Shown here piece after piece: positions 20,528 through 28,569 of a stretch of 64,000 nucleotides of DNA. Source of the stretch: Chryseobacterium lathyri (GTDB lineage Bacteria; Bacteroidota; Bacteroidia; Flavobacteriales; Weeksellaceae); contig NZ_JAUSSF010000003.1 in the NCBI RefSeq assembly GCF_030812195.1, positions 1-64,000 on the forward strand. Reading direction: 5' to 3'. The translations under genes were made by a program, and so were the position numbers. Within the stretch, counting starts at the first letter, position 1. Every line of letters starts with the position of its first letter. The notes beneath the pieces are model-generated. The model saw only the letters and a list, made by a program, of their open reading frames with translations. It did no database searches and was not told the DNA's origin.

Positions 20528-21556
20528 ATGAGAGAAGAATTAATTGTTCCTAAATGCCATTACCCCTGGCCTACAGTGAATAGCCCTATTGCCAATGCTT
20601 TTGATGATGAAGAAAAAGACTGGTATGATAATGATTATACTTTTATTTCCGAAGAAGGGATAAGAAGATGTAAACCTCAGTTTCTATCGAGAGTTGCCAC
20701 CTACATGAATCCTACCTGTGACAGCATAGAATGTATGCGTCCCTGTGCCAGAATGATGATCTATATCACCCTTTTTGATGACTATTTCGGGATGACTCCT
20801 GCAAAAGAACTGGAAGTCATTGCAGATCGGGTGTATGAAGTAATGATGGGTGAAGATCCACGCGAAGATGAAATCGGCATTTTGCGCCAAATGGCAGCGG
20901 CAAGAAAGGAATGGCTGGCTAATGGCATGCCACAGTTCTGGATAGAGCGTATTTCCATCAATTTTTATGAATTCATCATGTATGGTATAGCAGAAGAGAT
21001 ACCTTTTAAGCAAGCTGAAAACAGAACATATCCTTTGCTTGCCCACTATCTTAGTTTCCGAAGATATTCAATCGGGATGATGCCCTATGGTGATCTGACA
21101 GATCCGGCCATTAATTACGCATTACCCGTTCATGTTTATAATCATCCCATTATACAGCGTTGCAGAGAACTTCTATGCCTGCTTATTGCAGTTCAGAATG
21201 ACTTTGCTTCTCTGAAAAAAGAAATTGAAATAGATCATGAATGTCTTAATATTATTTTCGTTCTAAGAAATCAATATAAACTTTCTTACCAGGAAGCCTG
21301 TACAGAAGCAATGAGAATACATAATGCCCATGCCCAGGAACTAGACCACTTGCATAATAATCTTCCTGATTTTGGTGAATTTCAAGAAGCAGCATACGAT
21401 CATGTTTATCATATTAAACTGCATGTTAGTGGCTGTGCTAACTGGTATTATAATTCCGGAACCAGCCGATATGAACATAAAGCATTTATTATTCCACAAT
21501 ATGGTAAAGAGGATGATGATGCAATTATTCCACACAACATTTTTGTAAAGGAATAA
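20528..21556 (+). CDS. Class I terpene synthase 6 (DDxxG variant)
   Basis: A 342-residue close paralogue of synthase 5. The aspartate motif is D84-D85-Y-F-G88, again without the terminal acidic residue; the sensor arginine (SFRRYSIG), the NSE triad (NDFASLKKE) and the RY pair (TSRYEHK) are intact. Differences from synthase 5 lie partly near the presumed active site (MMPYGDLTDPAINY against MWPYGDLIDPSVNY), so the two may make different products. It is preceded by a 244-bp gap carrying duplication debris. Confidence 0.86.
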   Translation: MREELIVPKCHYPWPTVNSPIANAFDDEEKDWYDNDYTFISEEGIRRCKPQFLSRVATYMNPTCDSIECMRPCARMMIYITLFDDYFGMTPAKELEVIADRVYEVMMGEDPREDEIGILRQMAAARKEWLANGMPQFWIERISINFYEFIMYGIAEEIPFKQAENRTYPLLAHYLSFRRYSIGMMPYGDLTDPAINYALPVHVYNHPIIQRCRELLCLLIAVQNDFASLKKEIEIDHECLNIIFVLRNQYKLSYQEACTEAMRIHNAHAQELDHLHNNLPDFGEFQEAAYDHVYHIKLHVSGCANWYYNSGTSRYEHKAFIIPQYGKEDDDAIIPHNIFVKE

Positions 21557-21712
21557 TAAGACACTTCAATTGGTTATACAGTACAGGATTCAGGAAACTG
21601 CAGGATCTATTGTAAGTAACAAGGATCTGTAGGCTTTATTCAACATAAATGATTATACACAATGATAACCCGTTTGACAAATTTATTTTAAAAAAAACTA
21701 TTCATCAAACCT

Positions 21713-22258
21713 ATGAAAACAGAGAGAAAATTAACAATTAATCCAAAGGATTTTTTCCCTCCAGGATACTATCCCTGGGCCGATGGTTTTTCGTCCCCTA
21801 CAGAGCTTATGAAAAAAGCTGCTGATGACTGGTATAATCATGCCTACAGTTTTTTGTCTACGGAAGCAAAGGAAAAATACAAAGAACAATTTCTTCATGT
21901 AGCCGCTTCAAGAATGACTTCTGAAGCCGCTTCAATTCCGGACGAACATATCATACCTTGTAACCGGTGGATGATCTGGATGACGGTCTTTGATGACGTC
22001 TACGGTCTTTGTTCTCTAGAAAAGCTGGAAAAAATAAGCATCCAAATAAATTCGATATTTCAGGGAAGAACTCCTGAAGCTCACGAAGACGGACTGTTTC
22101 ATGAGGCTGCTATAATGCGGAATGAATTCATGTCTTTTCTTCCTGAAGAATGGATGCTTCAATTTATAGAGAATATGAATACTTACGTGAAGTATGGCCT
22201 TATAGAGGAATGCCAGTATTCAAGACTCGGAAAAATACCTCCTCCTTATTTGTTTTAA
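21713..22258 (+). pseudogene. Truncated terpene synthase 7
   Basis: The 181-residue ORF matches only the N-terminal half of a class I terpene synthase: YYPWADGF near the start, the metal motif in MTVFDDVYGLCSLE (DDxxG type) and the helix ending YGLIEECQY. It stops at PPYLF, before the sensor arginine, NSE triad and RY pair. I could not find a convincing continuation downstream. It cannot be a complete cyclase and is most simply a truncated pseudogene at the end of the array. Confidence 0.75.
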
Positions 22259-22679
22259 TTTCATTCGCACGATATCTATCTAGTACGAAGTGTGTATCAT
22301 TCACAGACTAGCTTTATTTAGAAAAGTTTGAGAATCAAACAGCTTAACGCTTTGTGTAAAAGCAAAACTGAAGAAATATTCTAGTACACTATATAATTAT
22401 ACCATATACTTACACATTATTTTTATTCTTGCAAGAGATTAAGAAAGATACAAATAAAAAGGTGCCATCAGTGATCAATAGTACCTTTTTTATTTTCTGC
22501 CTTGTAACAAATATCCATTTTGTTACCGATATATATTATACTTTGCTATATTTTTATTGTTACCCTATAGTGAGCATATTATACCCCACTTCCCGAAATA
22601 TCAACCTGCCCTATTGCTTCATCATATATCATATAATAGAATGATGGAATATTTTTCATATTTATTAATATTTTTTATT
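22259..22679. other. Non-coding region downstream of the terpene array
   Basis: No gene is visible. A weak terminator-like inverted repeat is annotated at 22456-22491. The rest is AT-rich sequence without recognised features. Confidence 0.4.
22456..22491 (+). terminator. Possible terminator after the terpene array
   Basis: AAAAAGGT and ACCTTTTTT can pair across a long loop of about 19 nt, and the 3' arm is T-rich. The loop makes this weaker than the other terminators in the window. Confidence 0.4.
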
Positions 22680-22936
22680 GAGTTTTAAAGCTTTCGGCAA
22701 TCCATCCAGATAGCCCAGAACACCATTGGCATCAGCTTACAGCGATGAAAGGTTGATCCTTAACGGTTGATTTTGTACTGTCAGGTTTTGTAAAAATAGC
22801 GTTAACCATTTGATGCTTCGGAAGCTCCCGTACTCTTTCGATCCCATTGACATCAAGAATTTCAGTAGGAACACCCGTGTTGATTCCTACCTGACCAAAA
22901 GCCATTGTAGATAGGAACTAAACTAATCTTTTTCAT
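22680..22936 (-). pseudogene. Decayed VGINT-type secreted protein
   Basis: A start ATG at 22936 opens MKKISLVPIY, then the frame shifts to MAFGQVGINTGVPTEILDVN, GIERVRELPKHQMVNAIF and TKPDSTKSTVKDQPFIAVS before a stop; a further fragment reads GYLDGLPKAL in another frame. This is the conserved N-terminus of the Chryseobacterium secreted proteins represented intact at 62336. At least two disruptions are present and the C-terminal part is absent. Confidence 0.65.
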
Positions 22937-24628
22937 GATTTTAACTATAAATTAATAAATATTTTTTCATCATTGGCCCTCCCTTATTGGGGATCTCTAT
23001 TTTTTATTATGCATACAGACAACTTTATATTATTTTAAAATGACTTACAATATTAACAACAAACTTTTGCAGACAAAAAAAATACTTCTTACTTATACTC
23101 ATTATCATACTCGAATATACTCAAAGCACATAACCTAATTATCCCTAAATTAAATCATCATTCAGATTCATTTAAAATTAATATACCCATACATTTTTAA
23201 ATATCTAACCCCATATCAAAATGAATATCAGTAAGAGAAAGGCAAAGCTCAAAGGGACAAATAATCATATGTACAGGTATATGACTTGAGACAAAGAAAA
23301 TGATAATGGTCAATAAAAAATACAAAAGATCCCTGCATGACTTTACCTGCAGATAGAATCCCTTGCCTTGATTATATAATTGATGGATAATATCTGTACA
23401 TTCTGTCCAAATTCCAGCAGTAAAAACAGTAATTTTTTATTTAAAAGAATAATAAAAATGTAAAGAAATTCAATCTATATAAGTTTTATTTAAATCACTT
23501 GACACAATTTTATAAATGAAGTCATTTAAACTTTTTATTTTTATAGAATTTTTTCGGAGCAATTACCATAAAGGCTAAATAATTGAAAGATTTCCAGCTA
23601 GGCATCGTAGTATCTCTATCTGCAAGGTGCTACATTAGGAAAATCGATAGTAGGTTCCGCCCAACTCCAAGTATGAATATCTGTTATTTAGTGATTGAAA
23701 GAAATTGTTTTTAAAGGAACCTTCCTTAGATTGTTTTTCTTTAAACAATTCATATCACTAATTATGGTAGAAACTGCAGTCACCTGTTGGCTAACATCCA
23801 TTCTCTCCATGAAATCAATCTGTTTTAAGATATCTTTTCCAAATCAGAAGTATAAAGTAAATTTGACTACTGTATTACTAAAGCAGAGATAAGCGAAGCA
23901 TTAGTTTTAATATTAGCATTTATAGAAAAATAGTTTTTTTGATCATTAGGATACAAGAAATATTATCATTATCGGGTAGTTAATATTTTCTTTGACAAAC
24001 CTATACACATAAAAGATTTACTGTCATTTATTAAAAAATAAGTGTTATATATTCAGAAAAAAAACACCATTAAAAAAAAGACAACCTACACCTATACATA
24101 CTTCAATATACTTACAGAAATACATAGTAAAGTATATCATTTTTACAACAATACAACAATACAAAAATTCAACACTTATACATTACACAAAGTAAAATAT
24201 CAACATATTTCAAAAAACCAAATCAATATTATGACATTAATAAGATATAATTATTATATGCACCACTCCTACACCGTGCTGTCTTATGATTCAAAAATTC
24301 TAGAGTAAGCACCAAAGAAATATTACTTTTTTTTCAGAAATTATAACACAATACTCATATCATTATAACAGTAAATTTATAATTTCGCAGAGATCTTACA
24401 ACAGGTAGTCAACTTTAGATAATGAATAAATTAAAATTTAATTCCAAATAACAATCCCTCTTAAAAACACAAACAAATGACAAAATTTAGCGAACTTATT
24501 TTCCAATACTTCCCGATAGATACATCAAGAGATATAGTAATCTTTTCTAGATAAAAAAATCAAAATCAGATTAATCATTTACATACTCTGACTTTAAAAT
24601 TAAGGTCAGAAGTGATAATATATACTCT
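22937..24628. other. Gene-poor AT-rich boundary between terpene array and quinolone-type cluster
   Basis: About 1.7 kb with no convincing gene. Minus-strand fragments near 23560-23890 read like decayed coding sequence (KQIDFMERMDVSQQVTAVST; SWAEPTIDFPNVAPC) without an intact frame. The plus-strand ORF at 24042-24308 is low-complexity. The promoter for the cluster should lie within the last few hundred bases, but I cannot place it firmly. A 25-codon ORF is listed separately. Confidence 0.45.
24478..24555 (+). CDS. Possible 25-residue leader peptide upstream of the ligase gene
   Basis: ATG at 24478 is preceded by an A-rich stretch like other starts here and encodes a short peptide beginning MTKFSELIFQYFPIDTSRD. 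It ends 73 bp before the aryl-CoA ligase start. It could be a translated leader or chance; no attenuator structure was identified. Confidence 0.2.
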
Positions 24629-26203
24629 ATGAATATATCAAGGAATATCATTAAAAATTTATTGTTATATAATAATGAAAACCAGATTCTCTATGGTCTT
24701 AACAGCCTATCAGGAAAAGAAATAGCCGAAAAAATAATAACCGTTGCCACCAGCCTAAAATCTACAGGAAAATTTGATTGTGGAGATAGGGTGATTCTGA
24801 TTATGAATGATTCACCTGAATTTATTTATTCATTCATATCTTTAATATCCATCGGATGCATTCCCGTTCCTCTTAACCCTTTAATTCAGAATTCGGAATT
24901 AGAATATATCTTACTGGACTCTAAGGCAACAGGTGCTATTATAGATAATCACCAATATCTTAGGCTTTATCATACTATACATAGCTCATGCCACATTATA
25001 AATGATTGCATCATAGTAAATAATCCTTCAGTAAAAGAATATGGCTCAATAAATTATTTGCAGAAATTTTTATCTCCTCAAAATTTCCCTGCCGTTTCTT
25101 TGGAATTGGAATTTGAATATGCAGAAAATAATCCGGTTGCTTTCTGGCAATATACTTCCGGAACTACCGGTAATCCAAAGGCAGTACAGCACAGACACCA
25201 TACTATGCTTACAAATACAGAGCTATTTGCACAAAAGACATTGGAAATTGCTAAAGAAGACATCATACTATCCGTTTCCAAAATGTTTTTCGGTTACGGA
25301 TTAGGAAACAGTCTGTTTTTTCCGTTGCTCACAGGAGCTTCTGTGGTAATTGATGAAAAATGGTTCACAGTTGATCATCTGAAAAAAAACATAAGACTTT
25401 ACAAACCCACTATTTTATTTGGGACCCCAAAAGTATATTCGGAAATTCTTCATCAGCATGAGAACTTTTCAAAAAATGAATTCAATAGCATAAGATTATT
25501 TATATCCGCAGGTTCTTCCCTTCCGGAATCTATCATCAGAGAATGGAAAGCAGTATTTGATAAAACGATTATTAACGGAATCGGCTCTACAGAAATAGGA
25601 CATATTTTCATGTGCAACCACCAATTAAGAGAACAAAGTAAAAATTCATCACTAGGTCTTCCCGTTCCCGGCTACCATATAAAAATAAGCAGGATCGACA
25701 CGCCCGATGAAACAATAGAAAGCTATGGAGAGATAGGTGAACTGTGCATTTATCCTCCAAAAAGCACACTCAGTTCATATTGGGAAAAAGAAGAAATCAA
25801 TAAAATAAAATATAAAGAAGGTTGGTATTTTTCAGGTGATCTGTGTTCTCAAAATAAAGATGGCTCCTACATCTATCACGGTAGAAAAGACGATCTGTTT
25901 AAGGTAAATGGACGCTGGGTAAATCCTATTGAAATAGAAAATTATGTGTTACAGAACTTCAGGCAGGTAGATGAATGTGCCATCAGCTATTATCTGGATG
26001 ATGATGGTCTTGCCAAGCCAGTATTATATCTGGTAGAAAAAAACAGAACAGCCAATGATGTCCTTTCTGAAGAAATTCAAAAAAAACTGTCAGAAGACTT
26101 CCCCTCCTATAAACGTCCTTCCAGAATTTATTTCATAAAAGAATTAACAAGAAATAGCAATGGAAAAGTAATCAGAAAAAGACTGGAAAACAATTTAACA
26201 TAA
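24629..26203 (+). CDS. Aryl-CoA ligase, PqsA/benzoate-CoA-ligase-like (probable anthranilate activation)
   Basis: A 524-residue ANL-superfamily adenylate-forming ligase. The nucleotide motif YTSGTTGNPK is at 175-184, GSTEIGH at 319-325, the YFSGD motif near 409 and the C-terminal catalytic lysine at K513 (SNGKVIRK). The segment SKMFFGYGLGNSLFFPLLTG is typical of benzoate-CoA ligases and of PqsA, the anthranilate-CoA ligase of Pseudomonas (517 residues as I recall). With an anthranilate synthase pair at the far end of the same gene run, the simplest role is activation of anthranilate to anthraniloyl-CoA for the KASIII-type enzymes. It is the first gene of the cluster. Loading of another aryl acid is possible. 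Confidence 0.82.
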   Translation: MNISRNIIKNLLLYNNENQILYGLNSLSGKEIAEKIITVATSLKSTGKFDCGDRVILIMNDSPEFIYSFISLISIGCIPVPLNPLIQNSELEYILLDSKATGAIIDNHQYLRLYHTIHSSCHIINDCIIVNNPSVKEYGSINYLQKFLSPQNFPAVSLELEFEYAENNPVAFWQYTSGTTGNPKAVQHRHHTMLTNTELFAQKTLEIAKEDIILSVSKMFFGYGLGNSLFFPLLTGASVVIDEKWFTVDHLKKNIRLYKPTILFGTPKVYSEILHQHENFSKNEFNSIRLFISAGSSLPESIIREWKAVFDKTIINGIGSTEIGHIFMCNHQLREQSKNSSLGLPVPGYHIKISRIDTPDETIESYGEIGELCIYPPKSTLSSYWEKEEINKIKYKEGWYFSGDLCSQNKDGSYIYHGRKDDLFKVNGRWVNPIEIENYVLQNFRQVDECAISYYLDDDGLAKPVLYLVEKNRTANDVLSEEIQKKLSEDFPSYKRPSRIYFIKELTRNSNGKVIRKRLENNLT

Positions 26204-26225
26204 CACAAATTATTAATATTAAAAT

Positions 26226-27098
26226 ATGCAGATAATAGATGCAATAAGCGAAGTTCCCGGAATGAATATCATTGGTATTCGTGGTAAAATGCAGAACGGC
26301 TTTCAATGCCAGATTTATGAAACCGAAAAAGAAAAATCCTTGTCCACCTGGGCTTCAGAATTAAGCAGGCAGCTATTGGATAAAAATGCTGCTTCGCAAG
26401 ATGAGCTGGGCATAATTATCAATGCTTCTATTTCGCTATATGATACTACTGCTCTGAGAAATACTTCAGCTCCCGGCGTAGGACATGAAGTACAAAAGCA
26501 TTTGAATGCAAAAAATGCATTCGTTTTCGAAATGTTTCATAATGACTTGGGAAATATGATTAAAATCGCATCTGATTTTTTATCAAACTCTGAGCATAAG
26601 TATGCATTGATCATTCAATCAAATAAATTCTCGGATTTCCTTAAGGATGATAAAAACGGATTCTGTATTCCTGACGGTGTAAATGCATTGCTCCTTAAAT
26701 CAAGCAGTAACAAAATAGAATTGGAAAATATCCATATTCTTTCCTCAGAAATATCAAAAGCAGGTTTAAGCTTCAACGCAGGAAATGAAGAAGCCCTGAA
26801 AAAAGAGAATATTTTCAGACTGAACTGGAATTACAGTTCATCCTTTGTAAAAGCCATCAACTCTGAATTGAAAAATATATTCTTAAAACTAAAAGAACAA
26901 CAGACCCCGGTGATCACAGAAAAATGGTTTTCAGAACACCTCTCATCCCATGAAACTGAAAATACACTAGCCATGAATACTATTCCGTGGTATTTACAAG
27001 AAAACAAACAACTTAAAGAACACCCCCTCACCATAGTATCATACAATCCGTTTCTTGCCCAATATTCGGTTCTAAAAATTACAAATGATGAAATATAA
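26226..27098 (+). CDS. Degenerate KASIII-like subunit (PqsB-like)
   Basis: This 290-residue protein has the thiolase-fold sequence pattern of KASIII enzymes (LGIIINASISLYD, then FVFEMFHNDLGNMIKIASDF), but the catalytic cysteine position lies in MFHNDLG, with no Cys, and no catalytic His or Asn motif is seen. Such a short, inactive KAS homologue encoded directly before, and overlapping by 14 bp, an active-site-containing KASIII is the arrangement of PqsB (283 residues) and PqsC in Pseudomonas, where the two form a heterodimer. I infer the same here. Sequence similarity alone is low, so the call rests on fold pattern, length and gene order. Confidence 0.68.
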   Translation: MQIIDAISEVPGMNIIGIRGKMQNGFQCQIYETEKEKSLSTWASELSRQLLDKNAASQDELGIIINASISLYDTTALRNTSAPGVGHEVQKHLNAKNAFVFEMFHNDLGNMIKIASDFLSNSEHKYALIIQSNKFSDFLKDDKNGFCIPDGVNALLLKSSSNKIELENIHILSSEISKAGLSFNAGNEEALKKENIFRLNWNYSSSFVKAINSELKNIFLKLKEQQTPVITEKWFSEHLSSHETENTLAMNTIPWYLQENKQLKEHPLTIVSYNPFLAQYSVLKITNDEI

Positions 27099-28119
27099 CT
27101 CCTCCATAAAAAGTATAGCCATAGGACTTCCAGAGACATATTACACCAATGATATGCCTCCGTTTTCCGAAATTCCCAATCTTCCAAAAAACTGGTGGAG
27201 AAACTGGGGAATGGAAGGAAGATATATGGTAAACAAAGAAAAAGGAGAATCCTGCTCTCAACTTGCCAGAAAAGCATCTTTGGGAGCCATAGAAAAAGCA
27301 GGTCTTTCCACACAGGACATAGATCTTATCATAGGAACCACATGCACCATTACAGGTTGGTCTGATAAAGAAGAAGACAGAATTTTCCCGGGGATTTCAG
27401 AATATTTAAAAACAGAGCTGAACTGTAAACACTCAGCGATGACTATGGAAGTCAACCAGGCATGCATATCTTTCCTGGTAGCCCTGCAAATAGCTTCTGA
27501 TTACATAAAAACAGGAATGTACAAAAACGTTCTGATTTGTTCCGCAGAAACATTTACGCAAATTGCAGACTTCTCCTTACCCTCTTCTACCCTTTTTGGA
27601 GATGGTGCGGCAGCAATAGTCATAGGAAGATCAGAAAAAGAAGGAAAATTGGTTTCTTCCCACTATAAAAGCATTCCCACCTATAATGACATTGCAACAT
27701 TACAATGGAAAACCCCGACAAATAAGCCCGGGAAAGAATTTATCCGTCCTTACTTTACATTAGGAGAAGATGCCCCCACTCAAATGCAGACATTTGTACC
27801 TCAAAATGTTCCTGAAGTTGTCTTTAAGGCTTTAGAAAAGGCAGACGCATCCCTTGAGGATATACATCATTTTGTCTTTCATCAGCCATCAAAAATGCTT
27901 ATCAGAATGTGGGCAATGGGAATAGGAATAAAGAAAGAAAAATATACAACCACCGTAGAAAAATACAGTTGCCTGAGCTCTGCCTCAATCCCCATGACCC
28001 TCTACTTTGCATTAAAAAACGGAAAAATAAAGCCCAATAATACAATTGTACTTGCCGGCGCAGGAATCGGATGGGGTTTTGGAGCACAGGTATGGAATAC
28101 AGAAAATATTAACTATTAA
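27085..28119 (+). CDS. KASIII-like condensing enzyme with Cys-His dyad (PqsC-like)
   Basis: A 344-residue KASIII homologue. The nucleophile is C127 (NQACISF), the histidine is H266 (FHQPSK), and the position of the usual Asn is Cys296 (KYSCLSSASIP). PqsC has a C129-H269 dyad and also lacks the Asn, with nearly the same spacing (139 against 140 residues) and length (348). PqsBC condenses 2-aminobenzoylacetate with an octanoyl group to give 2-heptyl-4-quinolone; here the acyl donor may come from the cluster's own type II system. The start may be the first or second of two adjacent ATG codons. An acyl-transferase role is the main alternative. Confidence 0.78.
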   Translation: MMKYNSSIKSIAIGLPETYYTNDMPPFSEIPNLPKNWWRNWGMEGRYMVNKEKGESCSQLARKASLGAIEKAGLSTQDIDLIIGTTCTITGWSDKEEDRIFPGISEYLKTELNCKHSAMTMEVNQACISFLVALQIASDYIKTGMYKNVLICSAETFTQIADFSLPSSTLFGDGAAAIVIGRSEKEGKLVSSHYKSIPTYNDIATLQWKTPTNKPGKEFIRPYFTLGEDAPTQMQTFVPQNVPEVVFKALEKADASLEDIHHFVFHQPSKMLIRMWAMGIGIKKEKYTTTVEKYSCLSSASIPMTLYFALKNGKIKPNNTIVLAGAGIGWGFGAQVWNTENINY

Positions 28120-28132
28120 AAATTACAATAGA

Positions 28133-28378
28133 ATGGAAAACCAAGGATTATTCAACAAAGTGTATGCTATTTTAGCAGATATTGCAGAATGCAATATTAA
28201 TATTATTAAACCTGATACAGACCTGTTAAATGAAATAGGAGTTACTTCTCTTATGGGGTTGGAAGTTTTGGTTGAGCTGGAAAGAGAATTCGACATCAGC
28301 TTAGATGAAGGAATCCTGATCAAAATGAAGACGCCGAAAGATATCGTAGACGTTCTGGAAGAAGAATTAGCCGTTTAA
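28133..28378 (+). CDS. Acyl carrier protein
   Basis: An 81-residue ACP starting at ATG 28133, shown by the acidic helical pattern and the phosphopantetheine site GVTSLMGLEVL, with Ser39 preceded by Thr instead of the usual Asp. It should carry the growing acyl chain made by the cluster KS/CLF, KR and DH on a 4'-phosphopantetheine arm. It lies 13 bp after the PqsC-like gene. The unusual T-S-L context may reflect a dedicated partner transferase. Confidence 0.88.
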   Translation: MENQGLFNKVYAILADIAECNINIIKPDTDLLNEIGVTSLMGLEVLVELEREFDISLDEGILIKMKTPKDIVDVLEEELAV

Positions 28379-28569
28379 GAATACAAAACACAGTCTTTGG
28401 GTTTTACCAGCGTGTTGGGCCCAAAGATTTTAATAGATTTTGACTTTTCACCAATATTAATAAAGCCTATTAATGTTGGTTCATAACAGACATCCGTAAT
28501 TAAAAATACTCACTTTAAAAAAAGTGAAGGTTATTTCTTTTGGAAAAAATAAAACAAAATAATCTAATA
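28379..28569 (+). promoter_or_regulatory. Structured intergenic leader with three hairpins
   Basis: This is the only long gap inside the cluster. It holds three consecutive inverted repeats: TCTTTGGG/CCCAAAGA (28394-28401 with 28420-28427), CCAATATTAATA/TATTAATGTTGG (28451-28479, 11 of 12 pairs) and TCACTTT/AAAGTGA (28510-28527). None has a classic T tract. It may hold an internal promoter, an attenuator or an mRNA-processing site dividing the ligase-KAS-ACP genes from the rest. Confidence 0.5.

Noticed and set aside
24042..24308. An 88-codon plus-strand ORF before the cluster
   Set aside because: Low-complexity K/T/Y/N-rich translation in very AT-rich DNA with no family pattern.
26831..27313. 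A 160-codon minus-strand ORF inside the KASIII genes
   Set aside because: It is antisense to two well-supported genes and its translation is an unstructured shadow.
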